Shown: positions 45,065 through 56,633 of the stretch, in pieces | How the letters are laid out: each line of letters opens with the position of its first letter | How positions within the stretch are numbered: position 1 is the stretch's first letter | Assembly (NCBI GenBank): GCA_022432975.1 | Contig: CM039512.1 | Location: 40,989,001 to 41,053,000 of the forward strand | DNA from: Begonia masoniana | Lineage: Eukaryota > Streptophyta > Magnoliopsida > Cucurbitales > Begoniaceae | Length of the DNA: 64,000 nucleotides | Reading direction: 5' to 3' | Notes under the pieces: generated by a model | Told to the model about the DNA's origin: nothing | What the model saw: the letters and a program-made list of their open reading frames with translations, nothing else | Database searches by the model: none | Position numbers and translations under genes: made by a program

Positions 45065-46083
45065 TGATATACCAAGGGAAACAACAACTCGGTCACGAGC
45101 TAAGGGTTTATTTAATTTGTGTGCTCATGTTATAGGTGATGCAATTGAAGTCCAAATGGAGCTAGGGCCGAGCATACAAGGCAAGGAGAGGCCTTTGCAT
45201 TTGTTGACATGAGAGCATCCTTAAGTCAAAACCAAACTTGAAGAAGGAGCCAATGTCCACACTGAATCAATTTGATGTAATCGATCTTCTAGTTATTTCT
45301 TAGTAGTTCTTTTGCCTTCTTGATGACGGTTGAACGCTTTTAGCATTAGCAGTTCTTTTTAATTGTGTTTTGTGGGAGAGGAGACCACTTGAAAGTGAGA
45401 CTTGGAGAGAATAGTAGTTTTGCCAAAATTGGCCATGCATTCATGTACTAGGCTAGGTGTGCTGGCCGAACACACCTCCTTCATTGCCTCTTGGTAGCTG
45501 CTCTTTGGAACCCTAATTTTCTAAAGGGAAGTGGTATTTTAACCACTCTTTTAGTTACTAAAGGCAACTTAGTTGGCATAGAAAAACTGAAGATATATTT
45601 CTTCCCCAAACCTTGAAGCTTCTTGGCGTCAAGTCCACCACCCATCGGTGAGGCATATCCGGTTGTTGTTGTGTGTTGTTGGACTCCATTTTTGTGAGTG
45701 TAGTGATTTCCATGTTATTTCATCCTTTCTCTAACTCATTCCATTAAGGTAGAATAATCAGCAAGGGTGTATAAAGCTCTCTCCATAGAAAGTTGAGGTG
45801 CTCTTCCTCAAAGAGAGCCAAAGGCCGAGGGAGTGCAACTTATCACTTTTTCAGATCAACTTGAACCAAATCATCCATATCATTCCATCCCCTCCTAGTT
45901 GAGTGCTGGTTTTTGGAGGGCATTTCCAGCACATCCATACTAAGATCCCACTGAAATTTCAGCTCCATTGGAGTTCATTTGAAGAAGTTGTGCATTTGCA
46001 AAAGAGGAGTATTTTTTGGCCAAATTGTTGGGGTTGGCGAGAGTTTTATGCTTCAACTTCCAAATCTTAGTTAAAGTACATCA
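45065..46083 (+). repeat. 3' LTR of outer gypsy (1019 bp)
   Basis: TGATATACC to ...GTACATCA, followed by TCAAA. The intact counterpart of the Cassandra-interrupted 5' LTR. Confidence 0.94.
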
Positions 46084-46535
46084 TCAAATCTCATCAATGT
46101 CCTTCACAAACCCCATCTTTCTAATGACTTTTTGAATGTCAATAAACTTTACTCTGATAATAATACATTAAAAAGACCATCACATTGAAAAAAGATGGTC
46201 ATCCAATGACCTCTCCGACACAATATCATAGAGAGGCGGCAATCTGAAGATCCAGCAGCACTATATGAGTGAAAAAGAAGCTAAAAAGTGACGGCAATAT
46301 GAATCATATATGTATATCCACCAAAACTTGCGAATAGGGCCCGTCAAGGTTTTCATAACTGTATATCAACTAAAATAAGTTTTGAAAACTATGCTATGCA
46401 AAACAGTACAATATAAAAACCTCTACCTCAATGAAGACTACAACCTTACTACCTTTTAGACACACGTAATTGGAAACAAGCATCAGAGTTTTCATAAGTG
46501 TATTGAAAACCATGATAAAAAATTACAACTCTTTT
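46084..46535 (+). pseudogene. Copia remnant, last piece, and unassigned sequence
   Basis: The first about 100 bases continue the copia reading across the 28-kb insertion: LINVLHKPHLSNDFLNVNKL resembles the copia region before integrase (typical form NVLHVPH...LLSVNKL). After about 46190 I recognise nothing. A segment at about 46404-46470 is repeated at about 48988-49055. Confidence 0.55.
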
Positions 46536-47096
46536 TGTAACACCCGAGTTTTCGGGGTTACCGCTCTAAGGATATTTTCGTAAATAAGAAATATAGGTCC
46601 GTTTTGGGAGCGAGAGGTTTTATTAGGGCCTTAGGAATTTATGGGAATTTTTAGAAGAATAAGTAAATTTTTAGAAATCCAAATTGATAGCGTAACGCTA
46701 AGTGTCGTTTTAGCCCTATAGTATTTTAATTAGTAAAAATAATAAATTAAGTCCGTTTTGCGAATGGAGAGTTTCGTTAGAACCTTAAGAATAAGTTAGA
46801 ATAATTGGAGGAATAAGGAAGTTTCAGAGTAGCCAAATCGATAGATGAAATAACGATTTAAGCTAAGGGATTGAGGGAAGGGCAAACTTGTAATTTGCTA
46901 GGTTAAATTATAATAAAATAAAAACAAAAATCCTCTTCTCCTTGGCCATTTTCACGAAACTTCTCCAGAGAGCATTTTGATCTCCTTTTTGGAGATTTTT
47001 TTTCCCCTCCAACGGCGTTCCTCTTTTCAGCCGATTTTCTCCTCCAAAACTCCGACGATTTCTTTTGGGTTTTCTTCCCCTCTAGACGTTCTAGGT

Positions 47097-48047
47097 AAGA
47101 CTCTACTAACCCAAGTGCTTGGTCTCATTTTTGGGTGATTTACGATTAGGGTTTTCGGATAGGATTTTGATAAATTGTGTTTTCGTGTTAGAAATTGTTA
47201 AGGTTGCAATATTTATGATCTTTGATGATAGATTAGGAGTTTTTATCAATGGTTATGTTGAAATTTGGGGTTAAACGATATAAAAGTCAAATAGGGCTTG
47301 TTGGTAAGTAGGTGAGCATAACGTGCTCGACAAAATGCCCGAATGAAGAAAATAAAGTTTTAGGAAAGAATTTCCTTAGTTAGGAGCTTGGTTTAAGTTT
47401 GGAATTCGTTCATTTAGGATCGATTTTAATGCCCTTATTTGTGAAATGCTTTAGGTGGAGACGACCCTTCGGACGGTGCACGGCTTGCTACGGACGCCAG
47501 GTAAGTGGGTACTAGGTTTTCGGCCCTTAAGGCTCTACATCGTGTCAATGTTAGGCTTTTGTTGTTTTGATAATGATTTTCTGATTGTGAGGTTTAATGA
47601 GTTGGGTAGCCTAGGATGTTAATTATTAGTTGATTGTAAAGTTCGTTAAAAGTAGTGTACGTCCATGTACGTTGTGAATTGTTTGGTGATATGTTTTGAT
47701 GATATGTTATACGTAGATTCCTCATGCATCATGTTTTCTCAACGACATATGAAATGTTTTACATGCATGAAAATGAAATGATTAAGTAAGATGGGGTGGT
47801 ATGGCCATGAACAACAAAACCGTCCAACTCGAGGGACCATGAATCACTGTCCATATTGGACCATGAATACGGCCGAAAGGACTATGTACACGCACTTGCC
47901 TACCTTCCCCAACACGATTCATGTTATGAAAAAGAATAAGTTTTATGAATTCATGCATTCATGGACATGTAAAGTATACTGCATCCCCTTACTAAGCATT
48001 AGGCTTAATGTTTTATGTTGTATGATGTAGGTGACAGGTGTGAAGGT
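47097..48047 (+). other. Putative spliced-leader module, solo LTR 46536-48950
   Basis: The leader (about 46930-47096) has no ATG; donor TAG|GTAAGA at 47097, acceptor GCTTTAG ending 47454, 46-nt segment 47455-47500 ending GCCAG, donor GTAAGT at 47501, block CTAAGCATTAGGCTTAA then acceptor GATGTAG ending 48030, 15-nt segment 48031-48045 ending GAAG, donor GTGAGA at 48046. Confidence 0.62.
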
Positions 48048-48608
48048 GAGAGTTTCTCTTGATGGCAAGGAATAGGTGGTCGACGGATGGTGCTCGTGGT
48101 GATGGGATGTGTTTTGGCAAGGTTCGGTGACAGTGGGTGTGCTCCGAGCTATTTTGGGTAATTAATGTGAATTTGTTTTGATGTTAAAGATGTGAGGGGT
48201 TTTAAGATATGTAGAGAAGTTTGTTATTTTGGGATTTGTTTAGTGGATGTAGGCTTGGAGTTGTGTCGTATCGAATGATTTGGTGACGAGTTTGTTTTGG
48301 GAATGTTTTTAAAGAAATTCCACTTTTATTGTTCGATGTTATTTGAGGATTTGGTTGGGTTTTGTTTGATGATTTTTAAGTGATTTAAACTGTATGGATA
48401 AGTTCGGTTTTAGAGCGACCCATGCAGTTGATTTTGAGATAATTCGAAGAGTGTGAAATAAGTTTTGGTCGTGTTTTGAGTGATGGATGAATGTCGGAAG
48501 ATGCTTGAAGATGAGTGAGTTTAATGTAAAAATTGAGTTAAGTATGGTAGGATAAAAAAGGGGAAGAAGGATGAAGGAAGATGGATGAGGGATGAAGATG
48601 TGAAGCAT

Positions 48609-48813
48609 GCTCTGGAATTTAGAATTCCAGAGCAGCTGGCGATTGATCGCCCCAGGGGCGATCAATCGCCCATCGCCTGCAAAGCAGGCGATGGGGGTGG
48701 GGTTTTTACGCCTTCGGCCCCCCCTCCTTTTTCCTTTGATTATTCGCCTGCAGAGCAGGCGATGGGGGTGGGGTTTTTACGCCTTCGGCCCCCCCTCCTT
48801 TTTCCTTTGATTA
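48609..48813 (+). repeat. Hairpins and 70-bp direct duplication in U5
   Basis: Perfect hairpins at 48609-48633 (arm GCTCTGGAATT), 48638-48670 (arm GGCGATTGATCGCCCC, one-base loop) and 48671-48693 (arm CATCGCCTGC). A segment of about 70 bp including the last hairpin, GGGGGTGGGGTTTTTACGCC and CTTCGGCCCC is directly repeated to 48813 (one base changed in the hairpin loop, AAA to AGA). Confidence 0.92.
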
Positions 48814-48950
48814 ATGTTCTTTGCAAAAAATAAAAATAAATAAATAAGTAAATTACAAATAAATATGTTTCACTGTAGACTTATGGAGGCTAAGATGACA
48901 GTAAGTTATGGTTAGGCTGTGACGACCCTGACCGGGTTGGGGTCATTACA

Positions 48951-49779
48951 CTTTTCTTCATATTATAAATAAAAAAGGTCTTGTTCAGTTGCAAAGCAGT
49001 ACAATATAGAAAGCTCTATCTCAATGACGACAACAACCTTGCCGCCTTTTTGGCACATGCAACCGGAATCTTATACTAAAAATGAGGTTTCTAAAATAGG
49101 GACATTGTCAAAACTTATAATCAACCTGGCATCAAATCCCAAATTAGAACACGCGAGATTCCAAAGGAAAATAAATAAGGATTGGATAACTGACTAGCGA
49201 TGATGTTAAAACCCTAATCAATATAAAAAGAAGAACAATAGTTGGATCCTATAATGACCCTAAGAACCTAAGATACCACGAAAAATGATTGCAAAAGTCA
49301 CCGAGGCACATGGTGCCTAGACGAAAAAATTTCCCAAATTTAAAAGACTGTGTAGTGGACTAGAACCCACAATTAGTCAATTGAAACCAACATGAGTTGA
49401 CCCTTGCAAGGTTCGAGCACTGCGCAGTGTTTTATTTATGGAAAGTTACAAGCATGGGTCTTAAACTGGGACTGGAAACTCAACCAATAACATTATAAAT
49501 GGCTGTGAACTTAAAGAGGGACTGATCAACACTTATAAGTGGGGGTCTATCTACCGGTCGACACTTAGAAAGCTTAGGTTTGGCCGCGGTCGACCTTCAT
49601 CCTATCGATTAACACTTTGTAGCTCTCGGGTTAAATCATCAAATGGCCTAGCGGTTGACATTTTCCTTAAAGTGTCGACAACTTTGAGATCTTGGGTTAA
49701 ATTTCTAATTATGCTAGCGGTTGACACTTTCTTCAAAATGTGGACACCTCATTCTTTGGGTCTCAACCGCGATTAACAC
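48951..49779 (+). other. Unassigned sequence with diverged tandem inverted repeats
   Basis: No gene recognised. From about 49550 it holds three or four diverged units of roughly 70 bp containing GGTTGACACTTTC and AAAGTGTCGACA, which pair with each other, plus GGGTTAAAT. Element 2 is inserted in the last unit, which resumes at 58854 (CTTCCCTTGAAGTGTCAACC). Possibly the LTR or U5 of an older element. Confidence 0.5.
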
Positions 49780-51980
49780 TGTAACGCCCCGAGTTATCTG
49801 AACCCGGTTCGCTACTCATTACTTGATCATAACTAAGAAATTTTGAATAAATTTAAAACTTCATTCGACATTCAAAATTTGACATTTTCTAAACGTTCAA
49901 AACATTTGAAAACTTTGCAGCGGAAAATTATTTAAAACTACAATGGGGATTTAACTAGCTGTGAAAATATTGTTGGAAAGGTTAATGGAAATGTTTAAAG
50001 TATTCGGTCAAGAGAAAATAAGGTTTTAAAATGATGGACTACTCAAGGAATTACAAAAGTCAAATTCATCTGCCGACGACAAAGTCAACGGAAGGAGCAG
50101 AAGCAGAAAACCAAAGGCTTCTGCCGATGACGTCCACACAACTTCACCCACAACTTCATCTGCCGATGAAATCATGGTAACTTCACACACCACTTCATCT
50201 GCCGATGAAGTTAACATAACTTCATCTGCCGATGAAGTCAGCACAATTTCATCTCCCAATAGACAAACACACTTCATCTTCCGATAACAACAATATGACT
50301 CCACGCCTTCCGATTCGCTAAACGACAAACGGGTTACTCTACACCTTCCGATTCGCTAAACGACAAACGGGTTTCTCCCTCTTCCGATGGAATGGACTAC
50401 ATCTGCCGACACGTGCTACTCACGTAACTCCTTAAAGCATCTACTGATAGACTTTAAAATTTACATCTTCCGATGGCTTTTCTGAAGACATCTTCCGATA
50501 GAATTTAAAAATTTACTCAACATCTACCGACAGATATCATCTGTCGATAGAGAGCAAAACAACAACTCTAATCGCTTCACTTGCAAATCCAGTAATAAAC
50601 CAACAGAATACTAAATTCAGAGAAAACTAAGATTACTTTTGAAAACTTCAAGTAACTCATTCTTGCTAAAACTAACCAGAGACAATCCAAACCTTTGTGT
50701 CACTAGAAACTCATAAGTACTATCTTGAAATCCCAACAGAATATCGTTATCAGAGAAGAAACTCAAAAGCGAATTCCAAAACATTAAAATTTCTACTGTC
50801 ATGAAAGCTCAGTATAATAAATTTGAAATACTGTCAATTAATCTTTGTTAGTCAATGACACAAGTCAAACCGCCCCATCAGATGCCTGACCGTAGCACAG
50901 CCGTGCTCCACCAACCTCATCTACTCGGTTATGCTCTCAGGGAAATCACCTGCTGTATCCTCAACACCTACATCACAAAACTCATCTATTAGCCTAATGC
51001 TAAGCAAGTAGAGCATTAATGAAATGTATGCTGAAACATAAACCCTGATCATGCAGTTTCTAATTTTCTTAACTCAGTTGTGCATCGTTCATAAACTGGT
51101 CTGATCCCTAAGTTCCCTTGGGAGTGGGATCGGTTCTCCCAATGTAATAAATCCTCTACTCAGTTAAGGGGCGGATTACTTCCCTTAACAGCTAATACAG
51201 ATCCCTTAATTCCCTTGGGAGTGGGATCGGTTCTCCCAATGTAATAAATCCTCTACTCAGTTAAGGGGCGGATTACTTCCCTTAACAGCTACTCTGTTTC
51301 ATTCAATTCATACTCATCATAACCTTGCACATAAATTCATTTTCGTAATTCTTCAAAAACTTAATGCATGACATAAAGAAAAGAAACACTCAAACATGCA
51401 TAAACCTACTGTTTTGTGATGTAGGCCCGAAGGCTCACACATTACTTTACTTACCTGGCTCCTGGAAATCGCTCGGCTATATGTTACTCCAAAAATCTGC
51501 TCACCTAAAACCATTGACAGATTATGGATTAGATCTCCACTAAACTTTATCTAACTACTGAAGTCTAAGGAAGCCAGTTTGGGGCTCTACTGATTAAGCA
51601 TTCCCGATACATCACTAAACCCCAAAACCCAAATCTCTCACCCGCAGCTTATCGAAGATACATACATTGCAATCCTTCAGCTACCCTAGCACTAGAACGG
51701 CAAGTAGTTGATTCAAAACTCACCTTGGTTGGGGAAAACCGGAGGGGAAATCGCCCAGAGGTAGTCTGCTTGAGCTGAGAGGTAAGAGTAATAATACAGT
51801 GGCGGCTAAACCTCACTAAACCTTTCCTTAAATACCTTATCCACAATATAAATTCGCAATTACCACTTTGCCCCTGCCTAGTCATTTACAACCTAATCAA
51901 CATTTCACTAAATTTTAACCATAAAAATTATATTCTACCGTTTAATAACTTATTTTGATTTATTGAAACCGGGTGCTACA
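49780..51980 (-). repeat. 3' LTR of element 2 (2201 bp)
   Basis: On the minus strand TGTAGCACCCGG to ...GGGGCGTTACA. It has two copies of the 97-bp unit at about 51095-51295 and hairpins of the type ACTTCATC-TGCC-GATGAAGT near 50190-50240. Confidence 0.95.
50948..51723 (-). other. Putative spliced-leader module, element 2 3' LTR
   Basis: Minus strand: ATG-free leader above 51724, donor AAG|GTGAGT at 51723, acceptor GTTTTAG, 50-nt segment 51504-51455 ending GCCAG, donor GTAAGT at 51454, acceptor GATGTAG, 18-nt segment 50967-50950 ending GCAG, donor GTGATT. Confidence 0.6.
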
Positions 51981-51996
51981 ATCTACCCTCCTTAAA
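51981..51996 (-). other. Polypurine tract of element 2
   Basis: The reverse complement TTAAGGAGGGTAGAT lies directly before the 3' LTR on the minus strand. It is nearly the same as in element 1. Confidence 0.85.
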
Positions 51997-52015
51997 AGAA
52001 TTTTGTCCTCAAAAT

Positions 52016-55000
52016 TCAGTACCTGAATAACTCCGGATGTTGATCCATCATGTCTTGCTGGCGTTCCCAAGTTGTCTCCTCCAAGTTCTGGTTGTGCCAT
52101 AAGACTTTCACTAGTGGCACTTCTTTGTTGCGCAATACCTTCACTGCATAATCTAGAATCTTTACTGGCTTTTCTTCATAGGTGAGTGTAGGTTGAATCT
52201 CAATGTTCTGCTGTTCAACGACATGAGTTGGATCCCGTATACACTTCTTTAGCATAGAGACATGGAACACATCATGTATTCCTTCCATAGAAGCTGGTAG
52301 CAGTAATTGATAGGCTGCTTTCCCAACTCTCTTCAGGATAGTGAACGGTCCAATAAATCTGGGGTTCAACTTTCCTCTTTTTCCAAATCTCACGACTCCT
52401 TTGAAAGGTGACACCTTAAGGAAAACTTCATCCTCTACTTCAAATTCCAGTTCTCTTCTCCTCTTGTCTGCATAGCTTTTCTGTCGGCTTTGAGCTGTCA
52501 AAATTCTCTGTCGGATGAGGGCAATCTTCTCCACTGTTTGCTGCACGATATCAGGACCTAGTAGTTGTGCTTCACCAACTTCATCCCAGTACAACGGTGA
52601 TCTGCATTTTCGTCCATATAATGCCTCATACGGTGCCATTCCTATTGTCGCCTGAAAACTGTTGTTGTAAGAGAACTCTACCAATGGTAAATACTTATTC
52701 CAAGATCCTTGAAAATCTAATATGCACGCTCGGAGCATATCCTCTAAGGTCTGAATAGTTCTCTCGGATTGTCCATCTGTTTGAGGGTGAAAGGCTGTGC
52801 TAAAGTTAAGTTGTGTTCCCATAGCCTTATGCAAACTTTTCCAAAACTTAGATGTAAATCTAGAGTCTCGGTCTGAAACTATAGTGCTTGGAACTCCATG
52901 TAATCTAATGATCTCTTGCACATACAACTCTGCTAGTTGATCCATCGAATATGTTATCTTAATAGGCAGAAAATGAGCGGATTTGGTCAAACGATCAACT
53001 ATTACCCAAATTGCATCGTGTCCTTTTGCTGTTCTAGGCAATCCTGTAACAAAATCCATTGTCACTTGTTCCCACTTCCATTCCGGAACTGGTAGGGGTT
53101 GCAATGTTCCTGCAGGCCTCTGATGTTCAGCTTTGACCTGCTGGCAGACCAAACATGACTCCACGTACTCCGCCACACATCTTTTCATACTTGGCCACCA
53201 AAAATGCTGCTTGAGATCCCTGTACATCTTAGTACTTCCAGGATGAATAGAGAGTCTAGAAGAATGAGCCTCGGATAGAATTTCCTTTCGAAGCTCGACA
53301 TTAGCTGGAACAAACCATCTATTTCTAAACTTAAGGATTCCATCAGCCGAGCAGTTGAAATCTGTCTTGACAGTAGAATCTATGTACAGCTTATACTTAT
53401 TGCATTCAGCGTCATTCATTTGAACTTCCTTTATTCTCCCCAAAATAGTAGGCCTCAAAGATATGGCCGAAAGCATGGTTGACACGCTAGATACTGCTTC
53501 AAGGTTAAACCTTAGGAATTCAGTCTCTAAGGCTATCGGTATGTCTAGAATCAACGTAGAAACCGATGGAGTCACCCTGCTCAAAGCGTCCGCCACTACA
53601 TTCGCTTTGCCGGGATGATACTTAATCTCAAAGTCATAGTCTTTTACAAATTCCAACCATCTACGTTGCCTCATGTTTAGCTCCTTCTGTGTGAAAATGT
53701 ACTTCAGACTCTTATGATCTGAAAATATTTCGCAAGTTTGTCCATACAGGTAGTGCCTCCAAATCTTTAATGCAAAAACCACTGCAGCTAATTCTAAGTC
53801 ATGAGTAGGATAATTCTTCTCGTGCACTTTTAATTGCCTAGATGCATAAGCTATAACTTTTCTGTCTTGCATCAAAACACAGCCAAGTCCAATTTTGGAA
53901 GCATCGCAATAAATACTAAACTTACCATTTTCAACAGGAAGGGTTAGTATAGGTGCATTGGTCAATTTCTACTTTAAGGTTTGGAAACTGAACTCACACT
54001 TATCAGTCCAAATATACTTTACATTTTTCCTTGTTAACATAGTGAGGGGTGTGGCAATCTTCGAAAACCCCTCAATGAACTTTCTGTAGTACCCTGCTAG
54101 TCCAAGAAAGCTCCTGATATCTGTAGCATTCTTCGGTTGGGGCCATTCCTTAACTGCTTGAACTTTAGCTGGATCGACAGATATTCCATCACCAGAGATC
54201 ACGTGACCAAGAAAGTGAACTCTGTCCAACCAAAATTCACACTTGGAAAACTTAGCATAAAGTTGGTGCTGTCTTAGTAACTCCAACACCAAACCCAAAT
54301 GCCTTGCATGCTCGTCCTCAGTTTTAGAGTAGATTAGGATGTCATCAATGAATACAATAACAAACTTATCTAAATACTCACGAAACACCCTATTCATGAG
54401 ATCCATGAAGGCTGCTGGTGCATTTGTCAAACCAAAAGACATGACCAAAAACTCATAGTGTCCATACCTTGTACGAAAAGCAGTCTTTGGGATGTCTTCG
54501 GATTTAACCTTCAATTGGTAATAACCGGACCTTAAGTCAATCTTAGAGAAAAATCTCGCACCCTTAAGTTGGTCAAATAAGTCGTCAATCCTCGGTAGAG
54601 GGTACTTATTCTTGACAGTTAACTTATTCAATTCTCTATAATCAATGCACATACGCATTGATCCATCCTTCTTCTTGACAAAGAGGACAGGTGCACCCCA
54701 CGGTGAGAAGCTTGGGCGTATGAATCCCTTCTCCAACAAGTCCTCCAACTGTTTCTTTAACTCTTTAAGTTCTGTTGGTGCTAGTCTATATGGATTTTTA
54801 GACACAGACTCGGCTCCGGGGTAAACATCTACAACAAATTCGATTTCTCTATCGGGTGGTAAACCAGGAAGGTCATCTAAAAACACTTCAGGAAAGTCTC
54901 GGACAGTTAGGACATTCTGAGGATTTGCCTTTCCTACAAGCCGTGCGTCTAAAACGCTAGCTAAGAAGCACAAATACTCTTTACACAGGGAAGGTCTAGT

Positions 55001-56500
55001 GTTAATGGAAGTCATCACAGACATCACCTCACTCTTCCTTGAGGCCTGAAAGGTATGTTTCAAATTACCAGGGGGTTGGAAACTAACTATTCCAGTCCTA
55101 CAATCAATTGTGGCATAATGTTTAAACAACCAATCCATTCCTAGGATTACATCAAATCCCATTATGTCCATAATAATGAGATCGGCAGGTAAATTCATGT
55201 TCCCTACCAATACATTGCTATCAGGAATTACTTGGTTAGAGTGCATATGTTCACCAGAGGGTAAGGCAACATCAAATACATGCACAGTAGAGGTAAGCTT
55301 TACATTTAACTTATCAGCAAATGTCAATGCTACGAATGAATGTGTTGCACCAGAATCTATCAATGTAAAAGCGGGTAGGGAATTGACCAGTATAGTACCT
55401 GACACCACAGCAGGCTGCTCATCATCGCCTGGCTCAACCATGGAGAATATTCTTGGCTTAATCACAGCAGGGCCATTCTTCAAGGCCGGACAGTCTCTGT
55501 TAAAGTGACCAACCTTGCCGCAGTTGAAACACCGAGTGACTCTGGGTCTCGGGCAATCTCTGAAAGCATGCCCAACTTCATCGCAATTGAAACACTTTCC
55601 CGATCCAAACCTGCATTCACCCAAATGACTTTTCATACACTTCGGACACTGGGGATACTTCTGACTATCCGGTACTTTCCTCCTTGATCTTTGGCTATTC
55701 TGGCCTTCATTCGGCCTCTTCATCCCTCTCTGTTGTTGTGGTTGAACAAACCTTTGTGGGACTTCCTTTGTTCCAGCACACATCCTTTCAGCCTCTTCCA
55801 CTTCCAGAGCAGTGGACACTACTTCACTTAACGCCAAACCTTTAATACTGCAAAATTTAACTCCTCGGTAAATTTCTGGTTTCAGTCCATGCACAAACTT
55901 GAACACCTTATCCTCGTCTTTGTGAGCAAAGTGTCCAGCAAACCTGGACAGGGACTCAAACTGCCTACTATACTCGGCCACAGACCCTGTTTGCTTCAAG
56001 TTCAGAAACTCTAACTTCTTTGCAGTTTGGACGGTGCTATTGAAATACTTCCCGTAGAAAATGTCTTTGAATCGTGACCATTGCATTGTCAAAACATCTG
56101 TGGTGGTTTCTATTGTCTCCCACCAGAGCTGAGCTTCTCCAGCCAAATGAAAGGTTGCAAATGTGACTTTCTCTTCTTCTCCTATGTTGGCACACCTGAA
56201 CATACTTTCAATCTTCCTAAGCCATCCCTCAGCAATGACTGGATCGGAGGAATGTCCATCAAATGTGGGTGGTCTTAGTCTCCGGAATCTATCTCTAGAA
56301 TGTTCACTGTTAGAACCTGAGTTAGCACTCCCTTGTGCTTCCCGATTCAACAGCACTCCTAATTGATCAGATTGTTGACGCACAATATCAGTCTGCTGAC
56401 GCATTAATTCTGTCAGCTGCCTAATTACACTAGAGTCCTCCTCACGTCTAGGACTCGGTATCTCTCTTGGTATTCTTGGTCTTCCTGGGCGCCTAGCCAT
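52016..56500 (-). pseudogene. Element 2 gag-pol polyprotein, one internal amber codon
   Basis: About 1494 codons from ATG 56500 ([13 protein letters not shown]) to 52016 in a single frame. Order: capsid ([20 protein letters not shown]), two zinc knuckles [14 protein letters not shown] and [14 protein letters not shown] after [12 protein letters not shown] (residues about 285-335), protease DSGATHSF (about 383), RT ([24 protein letters not shown] about 715), RNase H ([15 protein letters not shown]), integrase ([39 protein letters not shown]) and a chromodomain-like tail ([16 protein letters not shown]). The only defect seen is TAG at 53969-53971, codon about 844, between RT and RNase H, where glutamine is expected. 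All catalytic residues are intact. This is not a gag-pol boundary, so programmed read-through is unlikely. Confidence 0.95.
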
Positions 56501-56633
56501 TTTACTAATTTCCTGCACAGGGTTAACTACTCATAAACATTTTATAACTAAAGCTAACATAAACACTTACAGTTGTTGGAGTACTTCCATGCAACGATTG
56601 GCACTGATGAGTAATCTTTTGAACGGTTTAACT

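Larger units (their letters stand above)
18133..46083 (+). mobile_element. Outer Ty3/gypsy element, filled with later insertions
   Basis: LTRs at 18133-20069 and 45065-46083 match each other, the flanks TCAAA (18128-18132 and 46084-46088) are a perfect target duplication, and fragments of one gag-pol lie between in order: gag, protease, RT, RNase H, integrase. Removing the five insertions leaves about 6 kb, a normal gypsy size. The pol fragments resemble CRM-type chromoviruses (LTR start TGAT, about 1-kb LTRs), but the clade call is tentative. It is fully inactive. Confidence 0.9.
46536..48950 (+). repeat. Solo LTR (2415 bp)
   Basis: TGTAACACCC to ...GGGGTCATTACA with a perfect target duplication CTTTT (46531-46535, 48951-48955). 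Same family as 42129-44544. Confidence 0.95.

Noticed and set aside
48585..48833. Frames of 67-82 codons around the hairpin duplication
   Set aside because: Created by the direct duplication in the LTR U5; no homology.
49550..49779. MITE or DNA transposon
   Set aside because: Inverted repeats are inside tandem units; I see no terminal inverted repeats with a target duplication.
50026..50328. 100-codon minus-strand frame with SSADEV repeats (also at 56900)
   Set aside because: It translates the CATC-TGCC-GATG hairpin repeats of the LTR; present in both LTRs and broken in the third copy.
53969..53971. Programmed stop read-through between gag and pol of element 2
   Set aside because: The amber lies between RT and RNase H, not after gag, and the relative has a sense codon there.
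55164..55508. Plus-strand frames opposite element 2 gag-pol
   Set aside because: Antisense shadows of the well-supported minus-strand polyprotein.
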